Shown here: one piece after another, positions 22,780-34,000 of the stretch | Numbering within the stretch: the stretch's first letter is position 1 | How the letters are laid out: each line of letters begins with the position of its first letter | Origin: Undaria pinnatifida | Taxonomy: Eukaryota; Sar; Phaeophyceae; Laminariales; Alariaceae | Reading direction: 5' to 3' | DNA: 64,000 nt | Assembly (NCBI GenBank): GCA_012845835.1 | Contig: JABAKD010000006.1 | Coordinates: forward strand, 6,936,318-7,000,317 | Position numbers and translations under genes: made by a program | The notes under the pieces: generated by a model | Databases searched by the model: none | What the model saw: the letters and a program-made list of their open reading frames with translations, nothing else | What the model was told of the DNA's origin: nothing

Positions 22780-24500
22780 TTCCCGCCGTGTCGTGGTAGC
22801 CGATAGCTTATAGGTTGAGCTTGAGTGTGGTGCCACTGCTGCTGCTGCTGCTGCTGCTGCTGTGTGAAGGGCCACGGACCAAAACAGACCCTCGAAAACA
22901 AAAAACACACAATTTACCAGCAGCTTCCTGGTCCTGTCGGAAAATTATTTCGACAACTTTCTTCGCGTTCAATAGTTGGTCTCAAAAGGTACCTGGTACA
23001 CCAAAAAAAATATTCTTGATCTATGATGTGCGACATATGGTTGTTGTTCCAAAATTTATGTTTCATGCATGTCTAATTCCAAGTAGTTTGGGGATAGAAA
23101 AACAGGGGATCGGGGTTGAACCTTGGCAGCGCCCAGGTTCGGTTCGATTCTTCAACTGGATCTATCTTTTTATATGGATGGGTGGCAGCCACCAACATCT
23201 TGCAGCAGCATCATAGCATAAAAGGTGCCCTACCGCTGGACTGCCATCATCACCACGCCACTACGCTACTGCTGCTGCGGTTGTTTCTGCTTGTGCTGCT
23301 GCAGCAATCTATTGGCTGCTATCTGTTGCGAGATATATAAGAATCTTCCTTGAAAACACAACAACCCAGACCAATAACGCTAAAAGGGGGAAACTGTGAA
23401 AACTATCCCCTCCCTGCCCATTTCTCCTGGTGCAAGCAGTCATTAAAAAGTGTCTCCGCCGCCACCAGAGAGGAACTGTCATCGACAACGCGACAAGCAC
23501 AGGTGTTACATAAGAAGGTGAATACGCGCGATGGGGTTAACGATTCCAGCCAAGGGTTGTAGACAGATGCGGCCTAGGTTGTTGACAAGCTCGTGCGCTG
23601 GCGAGGATTTCCTTCCCGTCAACCGTTCCTGTGGACTGGGTGCCGCGGTCGGAGAGAAACTCTCGCGATATTTTTGATTTTTTGTTCTACTCGTGGGAAA
23701 CGTTACATTTGAATACTGACTGCTGCACGTGGAGGTTGCCTTGCCTCGCACGATCGATGACCGATCACGATACAAAACCTCCTCTTGTTTACCCCTTAGG
23801 ACCATGCATGCATGCGTCACGAGGAGCCACCCAACCGTCCTGCAGGGGCGGGCAGTAGTCCAGCCGTTGGTGGGGTTGAGAGGAGAGACTTTTGGCGAGA
23901 GTTCTTCGTGCAACCACGACGTATGGCAAATTTGTTGCTCATCGTGTATGTTCGATTATCAGGTGCGGCGTCATCGCACGTACTTTCGGTGGTCTCCTGA
24001 AGGCACCCGAGCGAACCCCCCCCCCCCCCCCCCTGCCCGAGCTCACGCAGGCGGATGGCATGTTAGAATGGATCCAGCAGGCGAGCCTGGCATCGATCGA
24101 TCTCTCGAGCCGGAAAGCCACCGCCGGCTAAATGTATTAAAAAACGCGGAAAACATCAACAAACACAGCAGGAGCAGCAGCAGCAGCAACGAACAAGTCA
24201 CGAAATCTTGTACGTATCTCAGGCCAACGAACAAACTTGTCAGCGTTTCCTATACTACAAGCGAGTAATAAACTGAAAATACACGTCGGAAATGTCATAA
24301 TTTGTGTTCCAGGCACGAAACATGTTTCGAATCATTCCGCTCATTGATGCCTCCCCCCTCCCCCTCTCCCCTCCCCTGCACCCTCCCCCCCGACCCTGCT
24401 CGGCCCCCCCCCACCCCCCTGCTCCATTGCTTGCCGACAGCCTACAAGCAACAGCTTGACAACACACATCACCATCACTAGCGCAACAATTCACAGCAAC
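22780..24500. other. no recognised gene; CTG and poly-C microsatellites
   Basis: (GCT)n lies at 22839-22862 and loose CTG/CAG runs at 23268-23305 and 24170-24192. A C run of about 18 lies at 24017-24034, followed by C-rich DNA at 24345-24425. Short frames with a proline run at 24020 are repeat artefacts. Confidence 0.4.
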
Positions 24501-24501
24501 A

Positions 24502-27500
24502 ATGGTTCTGCTAGGCGTGAACAGGGAGGGGGGTCTCCCTTTCCCCTCCCCCCCCTCATCGGGGGTTCGGCGGCAGCAGGGGACAACAACAGCATCAACA
24601 AAGCTTATTCCCCTTCCTCTGTCAAACATTCTGCTGTGCGTCGGGTTCGTGCTTACTACGGCATTAACATGCTCCGCTGGTGCTCCCCCCGCCAATGCCA
24701 AAAATGCTGCAGCCCATCGCCATCATCAGCACCAGGGGCGCCGTTGGGGGCGCCTCGGCCGACCACCATTTCTAGCGTGGTCGACCGCCGTTGGGGCCGT
24801 GGCAAAGAAGCGCGAGGGGGGGTGCGCCGGTGGTGGTGGCAGTGGCGGTGGTGGTGGGAGCAGTAGATCGTTGTTGAGGGGAAGCTGGGGCTGCCGCGCG
24901 AGACCACATCCCCGGTCCGCGGGCGACGAGCTGAGGGTGAGAAATGAACGTGATGGTACTCGTGTAAAGGTAATACGAGTCCTCATCACATCATATCATA
25001 TCAGGTACTAAAGGGGCACGGCTGCACACTACACTCTGCTTCTGCTATTAATAACAACGTAATCCCATCCATGATCCGTGGTATTCCCATGGGATTCCTG
25101 GGAGCCCATGGGATGTCCCTTGGGATACCATATGACCCCATGGGATACCATATGACCCCATGGGATACCATGAGATGTCCCATTGTATACACGTACCAGG
25201 TACATGTATTTTATATCCAATTGTCAAGGACGTCAGCCGTGAGTTTCACGAATTTCAGGCCAATACTCATCTTTGTAAGCTGCGTTGTTGGTACTCGTAA
25301 TACTCCGAGTATACTGTATGAGTTTTTTATGGGACAACCATGCGTCCGACACCCTCGGGTCCTGTGATTTCCCATAGAACCCTACGGCGGTATGGTATAT
25401 TTTTTTACCCCAGATATCCCTCGGGATGTCCAATGAGATACATGTGTTTCTTGAGTTCCCATTGGGTAACCCATGGTTGCCGTGCGATTTCCCCATGGTT
25501 TTCTCACGGGGCACCATGAGATAACCCATGTGATATGGATTCCCATGTAATACTTTTTCGTCCGGCGAGAACCCCATGGGATTCCCATGGTTGCCGTGCG
25601 AGTTCCCCATTGTTTTCTCAGGGACACCATGATATATCCCATGGAATATGGATTCCCATGTAATACTTTTTCGTCCGGCGAGAACCCCATGGGATTCCCA
25701 TGGTTGCCGTGCGGTTCCCCATGGGTTTCTCACGGGACACCATGAGATATCCCATGGGATATGGATTCCCATGTAATACTTTTTCGTCCGGCGAGAACCC
25801 CATGGGATTCCCATGGTTGCCGTGCGGTTCCCCATGGGTTTCTCACGGGACACCATGAGATATCCCATGGGATATGGATTCCCATGTAATACTTTTTCGT
25901 CCGGCGAGAACCCCATGGAATTCCCGTGGTTCCCGTGCGGTTTCCCCATGGGTTTCTCACGGGACACCATGAGATATCCCATGGGATATGGATTCCCATG
26001 TAATACTTTTTCGTCCGGCGAGAACCCCATGGGATTCCCATAGTTCCCGTACGGTTTCCCCATGGGTTTCTCACGGGACACCATGAGATATCCCATGGGA
26101 TATGGATTCCCGTGTAATACTTTTTCGTCCGGCGAGAACCCCATGGGATTCCCATGGGATCCCGTGGGATCGGGTTTTTCATCCCGTGGGCGATCGTGTT
26201 TTTGATCCCATGGAAATTCCGAGGAGTGTGGATCACTCCAAGACGACTTGGACTGGCTTTCTTTTGATTTTGTTGCGCCCTCTGGAACATCACATATGCG
26301 TCAATCATCAATCACACGTCAGTCCCACGCACACCCGACGGGAACTGCAGGGATCCTGTGACTGTGTTGATAAAAAAAAACGATAGTTCTGAGACGTCCA
26401 GTCTGATTTGCAGGCAGACATTCGGGATTCGTTATACTGATTTTCGTGTGTAACGCAACCCCCGCTTCCCTCCCCTCCCCTCCCCTCCCCTTCCCTCCCC
26501 TCTCCTCCCCTCCCCTCCCCCTCTTCCTCTACCCTCCCCTCACCTCCCCTCACCTCCCCCCCCCTCCTCTCCTCTCCCCTCCCCCTCCCCCTCCCCCTCT
26601 TCCCCCATACTGCACAGGCTCGTTGCACCGCTTCCTCGTTCGCTTTGGGTGGGACGAGCCGGGCGGCGGCGACACGTGGGAGATGTCGTCGACAAAGCCG
26701 CAGTGTAAGCGGCCTTCTTTTGGCCACCGCTATCCCAGCCGTTGAAGGCAGTGGCTCCGCGGAAGATCCTGCGGAGGAACGACCTGAACCGGTCGCTGTT
26801 GGTGAGAGGGCTGTGTATACTGCCTGACCTGCCGTTTTCTTGCACAGGCTCGTGTCTTCAAATGGTCGTACCCATTGTCGGGGTGTAATCGGGTTCAGAA
26901 GGCTTAATTCGGACCTAACATTCGCTGTGCAACATTTTGTAGACGTTATCCTGACGTTTTACAGCTGGAATTCGCAGTTTTTTAGTTGGTGAGGGCGCGG
27001 GAGGGGTGCGCGGCGAGGATGTGAACCCCATGTTCTCGGTGGGCTGTCAGGGAAACGCCGAGACGCACGAGGTTTACCGAACGCTTGACACGCCCCTCTC
27101 CCCTCCCCCCCCCCCCCTCTCCTATACCCCCTCCCCCTCCCCACCTCCCCTTTTCCCCTCTCCCTCCCGCCCCCCCCTCCCCCTCCTCCCCCCCCCCCCC
27201 CCCCCCCCCCCCCTCCTCTTCCCCTCCTCCCCTTCCCCCTCTCCCCGTCTCCCTCCTACCCTCCCTCCTCCCTCCTACCCTCCCCCCTCCCCTCATCCCC
27301 CTCCCCGCCTCCCTCTCCCCCCGTGCCCCTCCCCCTCTCCCTCTCCCTCGGTCCCTTTCCCCACCTTCCCCCCCCGCCCCCCGCTACCTTGCCGCTCACC
27401 GCACCTCCCCCCGTTGACTTGACAGTTACCGTGGTTAATACTGGAAGCGGCGGCGGCAGCAGTCAGGCACATGTCGCGCTCCAACCAACATGCCCAGCGA

Positions 27501-28396
27501 ACGACACACTGGTTCCATCGGTGAGCGGACGCGAGCTGTTCAAGTTTTCTAGACGAATAGCGATGCAATTAGAAGCGACCCCTGTATAGTGCTGCCGTTT
27601 GCCCGATATAGTGCCTGTGAAGTCGCCTGACACAGATGGGAACAACCAGTAGTGGCGGTATGCGGAGCAGTGCCGATGTCCTCTATAGTGCCGTCATCTC
27701 CGGCTGGCCCGTACCGGCGTTATAATGGGACCACTACTACGTATACTGTACTCGTAACGCGTACATACAATATAGGCCATCTACTAATGCATTTTAGTAT
27801 TAACAGTAAGAAACATTAATGGGATGAAGGCAAACCGCGACCGCCTGGAAAAATGTCTGATTGAAATATGCAATGATGAGTTGGCGTGGCTATCAACCAT
27901 GTTATCGAAAGTCGTTTTCACCACCGAGAGACGCGATGCATCCAACGGCAGTGCTCTGTCGGGGACAATGACGTCCGCCGATTATCGCGAGACACAGACA
28001 GCGAATATCCCTCCCCCCCCCCCCCCTCTCCGCGTTCATATTTTCTGTATAGAAAACCTTGAGACGGGAACGGCGACCCTCAGCTCGTGACGGCGACAAA
28101 CATAGAGCGAATCGCCCCTGCCCACGCCCCCCTCCGCCTCATCCGTCATTTTTCGTGCGGAAAACCTTTTGCGGCAGCAGGGCGACCCGCAGCTCGTGAG
28201 TGACATCCTCGAGATCGTCAGCAATTCTATCGCGATGCCAGCGGACTCTCAGGACGTGGAGCAGCAGCAGGACCATGTCCGGCGGGGCGAGAAGGAGTGT
28301 GGCGGCGATTACGGTGCCGTGGCTGCTGCTGCTGCCTCTGCGCAAAGCGAGGTCGTTTCCCCTGGGCCTAAGCTGGCTGTGACGCTTGCCGAGAAG
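24502..28396 (+). CDS. candidate multi-exon gene of unknown function
   Basis: The exons look coding, but I cannot name the family and the full model is incomplete. Candidate pieces are as follows. 24502-24936 starts with ATG and has a hydrophobic stretch (NILLCVGFVLTTALTCSAGA) like a signal or transit peptide, then a Gly-rich run and the donor GTGAGA. 26618-26704 has acceptor TGCACAG, reads FLVRFGWDEPGGGDTWEM, and has donor GTAAGC. 27426-27520 has acceptor TTGACAG, reads TVVNTGSGGGSSQ, and has donor GTGAGC. A stretch near 27830-27920 reads RDRLEKCLIEICNDELAWL, with unresolved edges. 28178-28396 has acceptor GCGGCAG, reads GDPQLVSDILEIVSNSIAMP, and has donor GTTTGT. Phases fit between 26704 and 27426 and are compatible with 28178, but the 24936 to 26618 step is out of phase. 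A missing exon or two separate genes are possible. Exon 28178 has a decayed copy of its start about 108 bp upstream. Confidence 0.4.
25070..26230. repeat. CCCATGGG-rich tandem array, unit 113-114 bp
   Basis: TAATACTTTTTCGTCCGGCG recurs at 25548, 25661, 25774, 25887, 26001 and 26115, giving a period of 113, 113, 113, 114, 114. Each unit carries several CCCATGGGA palindromes. The left part (25070-25175) is a shorter CCCATGGGATACCATATGAC repeat. Minus-strand open frames of up to 303 codons across it are repeat products. Confidence 0.9.
26455..26605. repeat. (CCCCT)n pyrimidine tract upstream of an exon
   Basis: Almost pure C/T from 26455 to 26605, ending 12 bp before the CAG acceptor at 26617. 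Confidence 0.7.
27095..27415. repeat. C-rich (CCCCT/CCCTC)n tract with C25-like core
   Basis: A pyrimidine tract of about 320 bp with an uninterrupted C run near 27189-27213. It stops just before the acceptor at 27425. The minus strand is G4-prone. Confidence 0.75.
27578..27755. mobile_element. MITE-like element, family A, copy 3
   Basis: TGCCCGATATAGTGCCTGTG and GACACAGATGGGAACAA are shared with 6205-6240. The right end CCGGCGTTATAATGGGACCA parallels copy 2. Confidence 0.6.
28030..28110 (+). pseudogene. decayed tandem copy of the 28178 exon start
   Basis: GAAAACCTTGAGACGGGAAC then GGCGACCCTCAGCTCGTGA parallels GAAAACCTTTTGCGGCAG then GGCGACCCGCAGCTCGTGA at 28160-28198. The acceptor CAG is lost in this copy. 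Both are preceded by C-rich tracts. Confidence 0.65.
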
Positions 28397-28484
28397 GTTT
28401 GTGGGCTTGTTCGGTTGTCGTAGGGCTCTTGCCGAGAAGAAATTGGGGCTAGTTTAATTGTGCTGGTGGAAAGGAGGAAGGGGC

Positions 28485-28610
28485 GCGGGGGGGGGAGGGT
28501 GTACTCAGTTTGTGCATGGCCGTAGTTCTATGACCGTAGACCCTCGCATCCGTACTATGTCGGGACGGATCAAGTCGGGTTTTCACCAACCAGGCAGAAG
28601 GGGGGGGGGA
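28485..28610 (+). repeat. poly-G/C-flanked short dispersed element, copy 2
   Basis: The core is CAGTTTGTGCATGGCCGTAG to TTTTCACCAACCAGGCAGA. A G run lies on the left (28486-28494) and further G runs on the right (28601-28632). Confidence 0.65.
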
Positions 28611-28769
28611 AGGGGGGGGGGAAGGGGGGGGGGAGCGTTTTTTTTTCGAGTGTTGGTCGGTTCTGTACTTCACGGGCCTCGCCGCGAACCGTTGTTGTTT
28701 CATCTGAGCTTGTTGTCTTCGTGGGCTTATTTCGACATGCTGGCGGAAGGAAAGAAGGGAAGATAGGGA

Positions 28770-28990
28770 GTGTCGAATGTTTGTGTGTTGAATGTCGGAA
28801 TGTTTTTTTGTCGCTACCGCTAACGTGTTGGGAAAGGGGGGTGGGGGGGGGGGGCATTGAGTGTTGAATGCTAGCGTGTTGGAAGTCGAAATGTTATTGT
28901 TCACTCCCGTGGATGTGTTGGGGGAGGGGTGGAGGGGGGGGCAGCGTTGAGCGTCGAATGTTTGGGAGTTGGATGTCGAATAACATATGG
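28770..28990. repeat. ~95-bp G-rich tandem repeat
   Basis: GTGTTGGGAAAGGGGGGTGG and GTGTTGGGGGAGGGGTGGAG sit in units with GAGTGTTGAATGCTAGCGTG and GAGCGTCGAATGTTTGGGAG. I count about 2.3 copies. Confidence 0.5.
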
Positions 28991-29439
28991 TAGCTACGCT
29001 GGTGTGTACAGTAGAAAAAGGGATATCGTGCCCGCAGTTTTTTGATTGGTTAAATAATACCGTTTTGCCTGTATTTATTTATCGTGCCCTTCAAACTCCA
29101 GATGTTTCACACGTTTTTCCAACGTTTTCCTGTAATTTATTCAATAAAACACGTTCCGTGTAAAATTCCGGTCAACAACAGACAAATCGAAGAATGACTT
29201 CATCACCCACGGCCCTTTTTTCGTTTTTTTTATTTTTTCCGAAAAGTGACGTCACGACCCCGGATGACGACACATGTCGACCAAGGAATTTTCCACCAAT
29301 ACAAAATTTGAACCGCAGAAAATGACCAATCAGAACACTGCGGCCTCGAAATATCTGTCTTAAGGGTTGCTTTTCGTGGAGACGGTGCTGGTTCTCGTAG
29401 GGTGAACCAGCACGCGCTCTCTCTGCGCGCAACCTTTGT

Positions 29440-29720
29440 GTTACTTACAGTAGTTCTTAGCTGTAGTATAGCAACCCCAAAAACTCCTCTATTGGCTTGA
29501 TTGTTGTAGTATCAGTAGCGACGCAAAGCAGCAGTCCTCTTTTGACTTGGTTGTAGTGTGGCGACCGACCAACCGGAGAGTTATCATCTTACCATCTTCC
29601 GACAGTGTGAACGCGCAGTTGTTCCGGTGGTGTCGCGCAGCGCGCGCGTCGCCTATGTCAGTTCGGACGGTAAAAGTGATCCGTAATCGAGCATATCTAT
29701 TGTTCGCGGTGCTGTCGTGA
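29440..29720 (+). promoter_or_regulatory. presumed 5' flank of the MATE gene
   Basis: No core promoter element is clear. A diverged 60-bp direct repeat (CTCCTCTATTGGCTTGATTG and TCCTCTTTTGACTTGGTTG) lies at 29485-29580. This is an assignment by position only. Confidence 0.2.
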
Positions 29721-29723
29721 AAG

Positions 29724-31035
29724 ATGCGTACTGCCGAGACAAAGGCGCTCAGTATTCACCCCCCGCCGTCCGCTGCCCGAAGCGACACGGGGTTTGGTAG
29801 GGCTGCGAGTGGGCTAGATTTAGCGGCTGTTATGGCATTTGCTTGGCCAGCCGTGAACCAGGTAAGGTACTAACGTGGGTCAGTCAGTTACTTGTTTAGT
29901 TCGCGTCGGGCCTACCGTGTTTGTTTACGTACTGAAGTCTTTGTTTACTACCAGGTACCAGGTATCAGTTTGTTACCATATGACTAATGCTATTTGTTAG
30001 TAAACATAAACACCACAAGTCGAGCCACAAACACGCCAGTCAGTACAGAAGCCCGAATATTCCCCCGCACACGCTACTAACTGTAATACCTACAGTCAAC
30101 TCGTAGCTCCGGACGCAACTATGCAAACCCAACCCGACCAAACCCAACCCAATGAAAGCACCGTGTTGAGATGTCGCTGGTGGTCGCAACCCAACCCACC
30201 CACCCGCCCATCCACCGACCCACCCAGCCACCAAGCCACCAGTCCTGTCTCACCCCTAACCCAACCTACCCCAACATAACCTAACCCAACCCAACCCAAC
30301 CCAACCCAACCCAACCCAACCCAACCCAACCCAACCCAACCCAACCCAACCCAACCCAACCCAACCCAACCCAACCCAACCCAACCCATCCCAACCCAAC
30401 CCAACCCAACCAAATCCAACCCAACCCAACAAATAACTGCTGTAGTGCCTAGCCAACTATCTGGTCGTAAATAGCCGGCGACTTAGAATCAACCAACTCG
30501 TAGCCGTAGAGTTTGAGCTTCCGCCTTCGCTTACATCTGCCGCGCCTTTTCCAACGTAAGCAGGAACCTACGTACGGCGACAAGAACTCAAGGGCGATGG
30601 TTACGGAGCTGGTAGCCTTCACGCTGCCTCTGCTCGTTGTGTGGTAAGCACTCTGGCAGTAATCGCAACATTGTCGTGCTTCTAGAGCGCACGGCGAAAG
30701 GCTACGGTACCTCTCACCTCCCCCCCCCTCCCCCCTCCCTCCCTCCCCTCTCAGTGCGCGTCGACATGGAAACCCCACGACAGCGCAGGTTGTCGAACCC
30801 CCTAGTGTATGTCGTTAATACGCAGGCTAACGCAAAAAGAACTCGATTGAGTTGATGGCGCGGTACCCCTCACCTGTCCCCTCCCCCCCCCCGCCGCCAC
30901 TGTGCGCGTTTCCAGATCGGCATGGAAACCCCACAACCGCGTAGATTGTCGAACCCCATATGGTCTCTCGTCGATATGGCATACGGCGGTGGTCGGAGCG
31001 CATGCTTCGATTGAATTGGCGCCCCTCACCAGTCC

Positions 31036-31067
<32 letters not shown>

Positions 31068-34000
31068 GTGCGCGTCGACACGGAAACCCCACGGCCGCGC
31101 AGGTTATCGAACCCCATCATGTCCCTCGTCGACACGGCCGTTGTCGGAGCGCAGAGCTCGATTGAATTGGCCGCGCTAGGCCCGGGGACGTCGTTGTGCG
31201 ACAACCTGGCCTACATGTGCGGCTTCCTCGCGCAGGTAAGGGTGGGAAGCTGGGACTGTGAGTTGCTCTAGGTGTACCAACTGCCCGAGTTGACAGGGTG
31301 GAGCACGCGAGGCAGAGCTGCTGGTTCCGGACAGAAATTACGCACCGCCTTTGACCCGATGGCATGGCCTTGCGTGTGTATGTATATTTCGGTGGTATCT
31401 GTTGACTCTGTAAAGCGATCGGTTCTCGCCCTTGGCCAAATCCCCCCCCACGGTTTTCATTCGGACCTGTATGAACCAGAAAGTACGCACAAGGTGCGGA
31501 ACTTCGCCTCAAACGTGGTTCTTAGTAGGATGCAGCTCAGCTCACCCTTGATGCGGCTCGCTGAGCATCTCACGGCGCTTCGCGCTTGGTGCACGCGATG
31601 TCTGCCTGATTGAAAACCCGACGTGCTTCATCCCGGCATTGTAGGGCTGCGAGGGTCTTATGGTCTAAAGACTACGGCTATGCATTAAATTAATACCCCC
31701 TCCCCTCCCCCGTTTCCTCCCTTGGTCCTGCCTTCCTCCACCCGTTCCCTCCACCCGTCGTCCTCCCCCTTCTTCCCTCGTTTCCTCCCTCCGTTCTCTC
31801 TACCCTCGCCCTCCCTTCTGCCTCTTCTCCCTCTGTCATGGGCCGGTTGTCTGGGCCGGTTGTCAAATGAGAAGGTCACGACGAACCTGGGGGCGAGCGC
31901 GCTTGCGAGCGGCGATACCCTTAAAGCTGACCGGGTGAGAATAGGCGGCCGCTTTGGGCCCCCTGACACGCCCCGTGGCACGCAGCGTGGGTTGCTTTGG
32001 TTCGCCGGCGCGCGTTGCGATTGGGGTAGCATGTTATGGTAGCGCCCTTACGAGCGGCGGCACGCTTAAATTTGGTAGGGTAAGAAAGAAGGCGGCCTTT
32101 GGCCCTCTGATGCGCCGGGTTCGGGGGGGGGGGAGGAGGGTTCGGCGGAGGTGGGAGGGCGGGAGGGGGGTGAGGAGGGCCAGGGGGGTCGCAACGGAGG
32201 TCACAACGGAGGCCACTCGTCGTCGGAGCCGAACCCTCCTTTCTTTAATCATTTCCCCTTTTCTGCTGAACATGAACGACCGCAGGCAACCCGTACGGGC
32301 ATGTTCGTGGCCGTTGGAGCGGGCCTGGGGGTGTCCTACACCCTGCTGAGACACGGCCAGACGTTGCTGCAGCTCTTTCTCAGCGGCAATGGGTCAGGTT
32401 GGTGAAGGTGTTCGGTACGGGATGCACAGTTTTGCCACAGCGTTTCTGATTGAAGGGGCTCGTCAATTAGACTAACACGCTACCCAATACTGTTGGAAAC
32501 CCGTTCATAGTATCAGGACGCCCAGAATGATTATTGGACCGAAATCGCCGTTGGCAAAATCCAGGGGATTTATACATCTTCAAAAACTACTAAAAGCGCG
32601 CGACCGGAGTATCACGCGGCTTGCAAAGATGAGCATCGACCCTTAAGTTGATCACACTCACAGCTGACGTATGTGAAAAAGAAAAAGTTTAATCGGCCAC
32701 GAATCTTGGTCGCACGAAGTTTCGTATTGTTTCTTGCGTGTTTTTTTACGATAGTAAACAATTTCTGTAGTAATAAACAGAAATGCCGACCCAGAACGAG
32801 GTTGCTTATATTGGGAGAGGGTGCGTCAGTATAAGAGCTCCTGGATTTTTTATGCTCCTGTAAATATCAGTCTGCCTTTTTTATTACTCTGTTTTAACAG
32901 GCGTCCTGTACTGTATGCCCCCGTTGGTGGTGTGTTTTGGCTGCCGGTTATTTTTTGCGTGTTGCTTTTGCTGTGCGCACTTCTCTGTTTATGAATTGTG
33001 ACATGTCTACAGTTCCTGTATGGAAGTAGTCACAACTCGAACAGATCATTCTCCCTATTTCGAGATGTACATGTTGTTGGCTTGATAGATACCTGATATG
33101 TATGGATCCGTGGGATCTACGTCATGTTTGCTGGGTGGGATCTGTACTGTCTTATACACACGTTTGCCTCGGTGGAATCTGTGTGATCTTGCTCTCGCAT
33201 ACATGTTTGCCCTACTGGGATATGTATGATCTAGATCTTTCAATATGTTTGCTCGGGTGGGATCTGTGTGATGGGCATGATCTACACATGTCTGCCGAGT
33301 GGGAAACTGTAGTATCTGCGAGATATAGATAATATTTTCCTGTTGGGATCTGTCCGATCTAGATCGTACATGTTTCGCCAGGTGGGATCTGTGTGATCTA
33401 GATATTTCAACTTGTTTCGCCAGATGGGACATGTATATCTAGATCTTACATAAATCGGTTGGTGTTATCTGTATGATCTGCATGATCTACCTGGTAGCAC
33501 ATGTACATGCACATGAACATGTTTGCCCGCGGGCGATTATCTATTATCCTGTTGATTCATGCGTATATTGGAACTGTTTTATATCATGTCAGAGTTACGT
33601 TGTTGACATGACAGCCCACGGTGGTCTGAGCGCCCGACACTCCACACTAAGCACACAGCCACAACAGCTTCACATGCACGCGATCGCCTACAGACCCTTA
33701 CTCTTGCCATTGCCCTTTCCCTTACCCTTACCCTTACCATTGCCTTTACCATTACCTGTACCCTTACCCTTACCCGTGCCCTTGCCCTTACCCTTACCCT
33801 TACCCTTACCCTTACCCTTACCCTTACCCTTACCCTTACCCGTGACCTACCCTTACCCTTACCCTTGTCCTTACCCTTACCCTTACCCTTACCCGTGCCC
33901 TACCCCTTACCCTTACCCTACCCCTTACTCTTACCCTAACCCTTACCCGTGCCCTACCCTTACCCGTGCCCTACCCTTACCCTTACCCTTATTATACCCC

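Noticed and set aside
25233-26144. 303-codon minus-strand frame with repeated MGFSPDEKVLHGNPYPMGY
   Set aside because: It is a product of the 113-114-bp satellite. The 113-bp steps shift the frame between units and there is no sign of a gene start or splice sites.
26540-26845. Minus-strand exon overlapping 26618-26704
   Set aside because: The C/T tract followed by TGCACAG and a GTAAGC donor fits a plus-strand exon better. The minus-strand frame would need a donor inside the microsatellite side.
28449-28904. Pro/Ser-rich minus-strand frames
   Set aside because: They derive from G-runs and the dispersed poly-G element.
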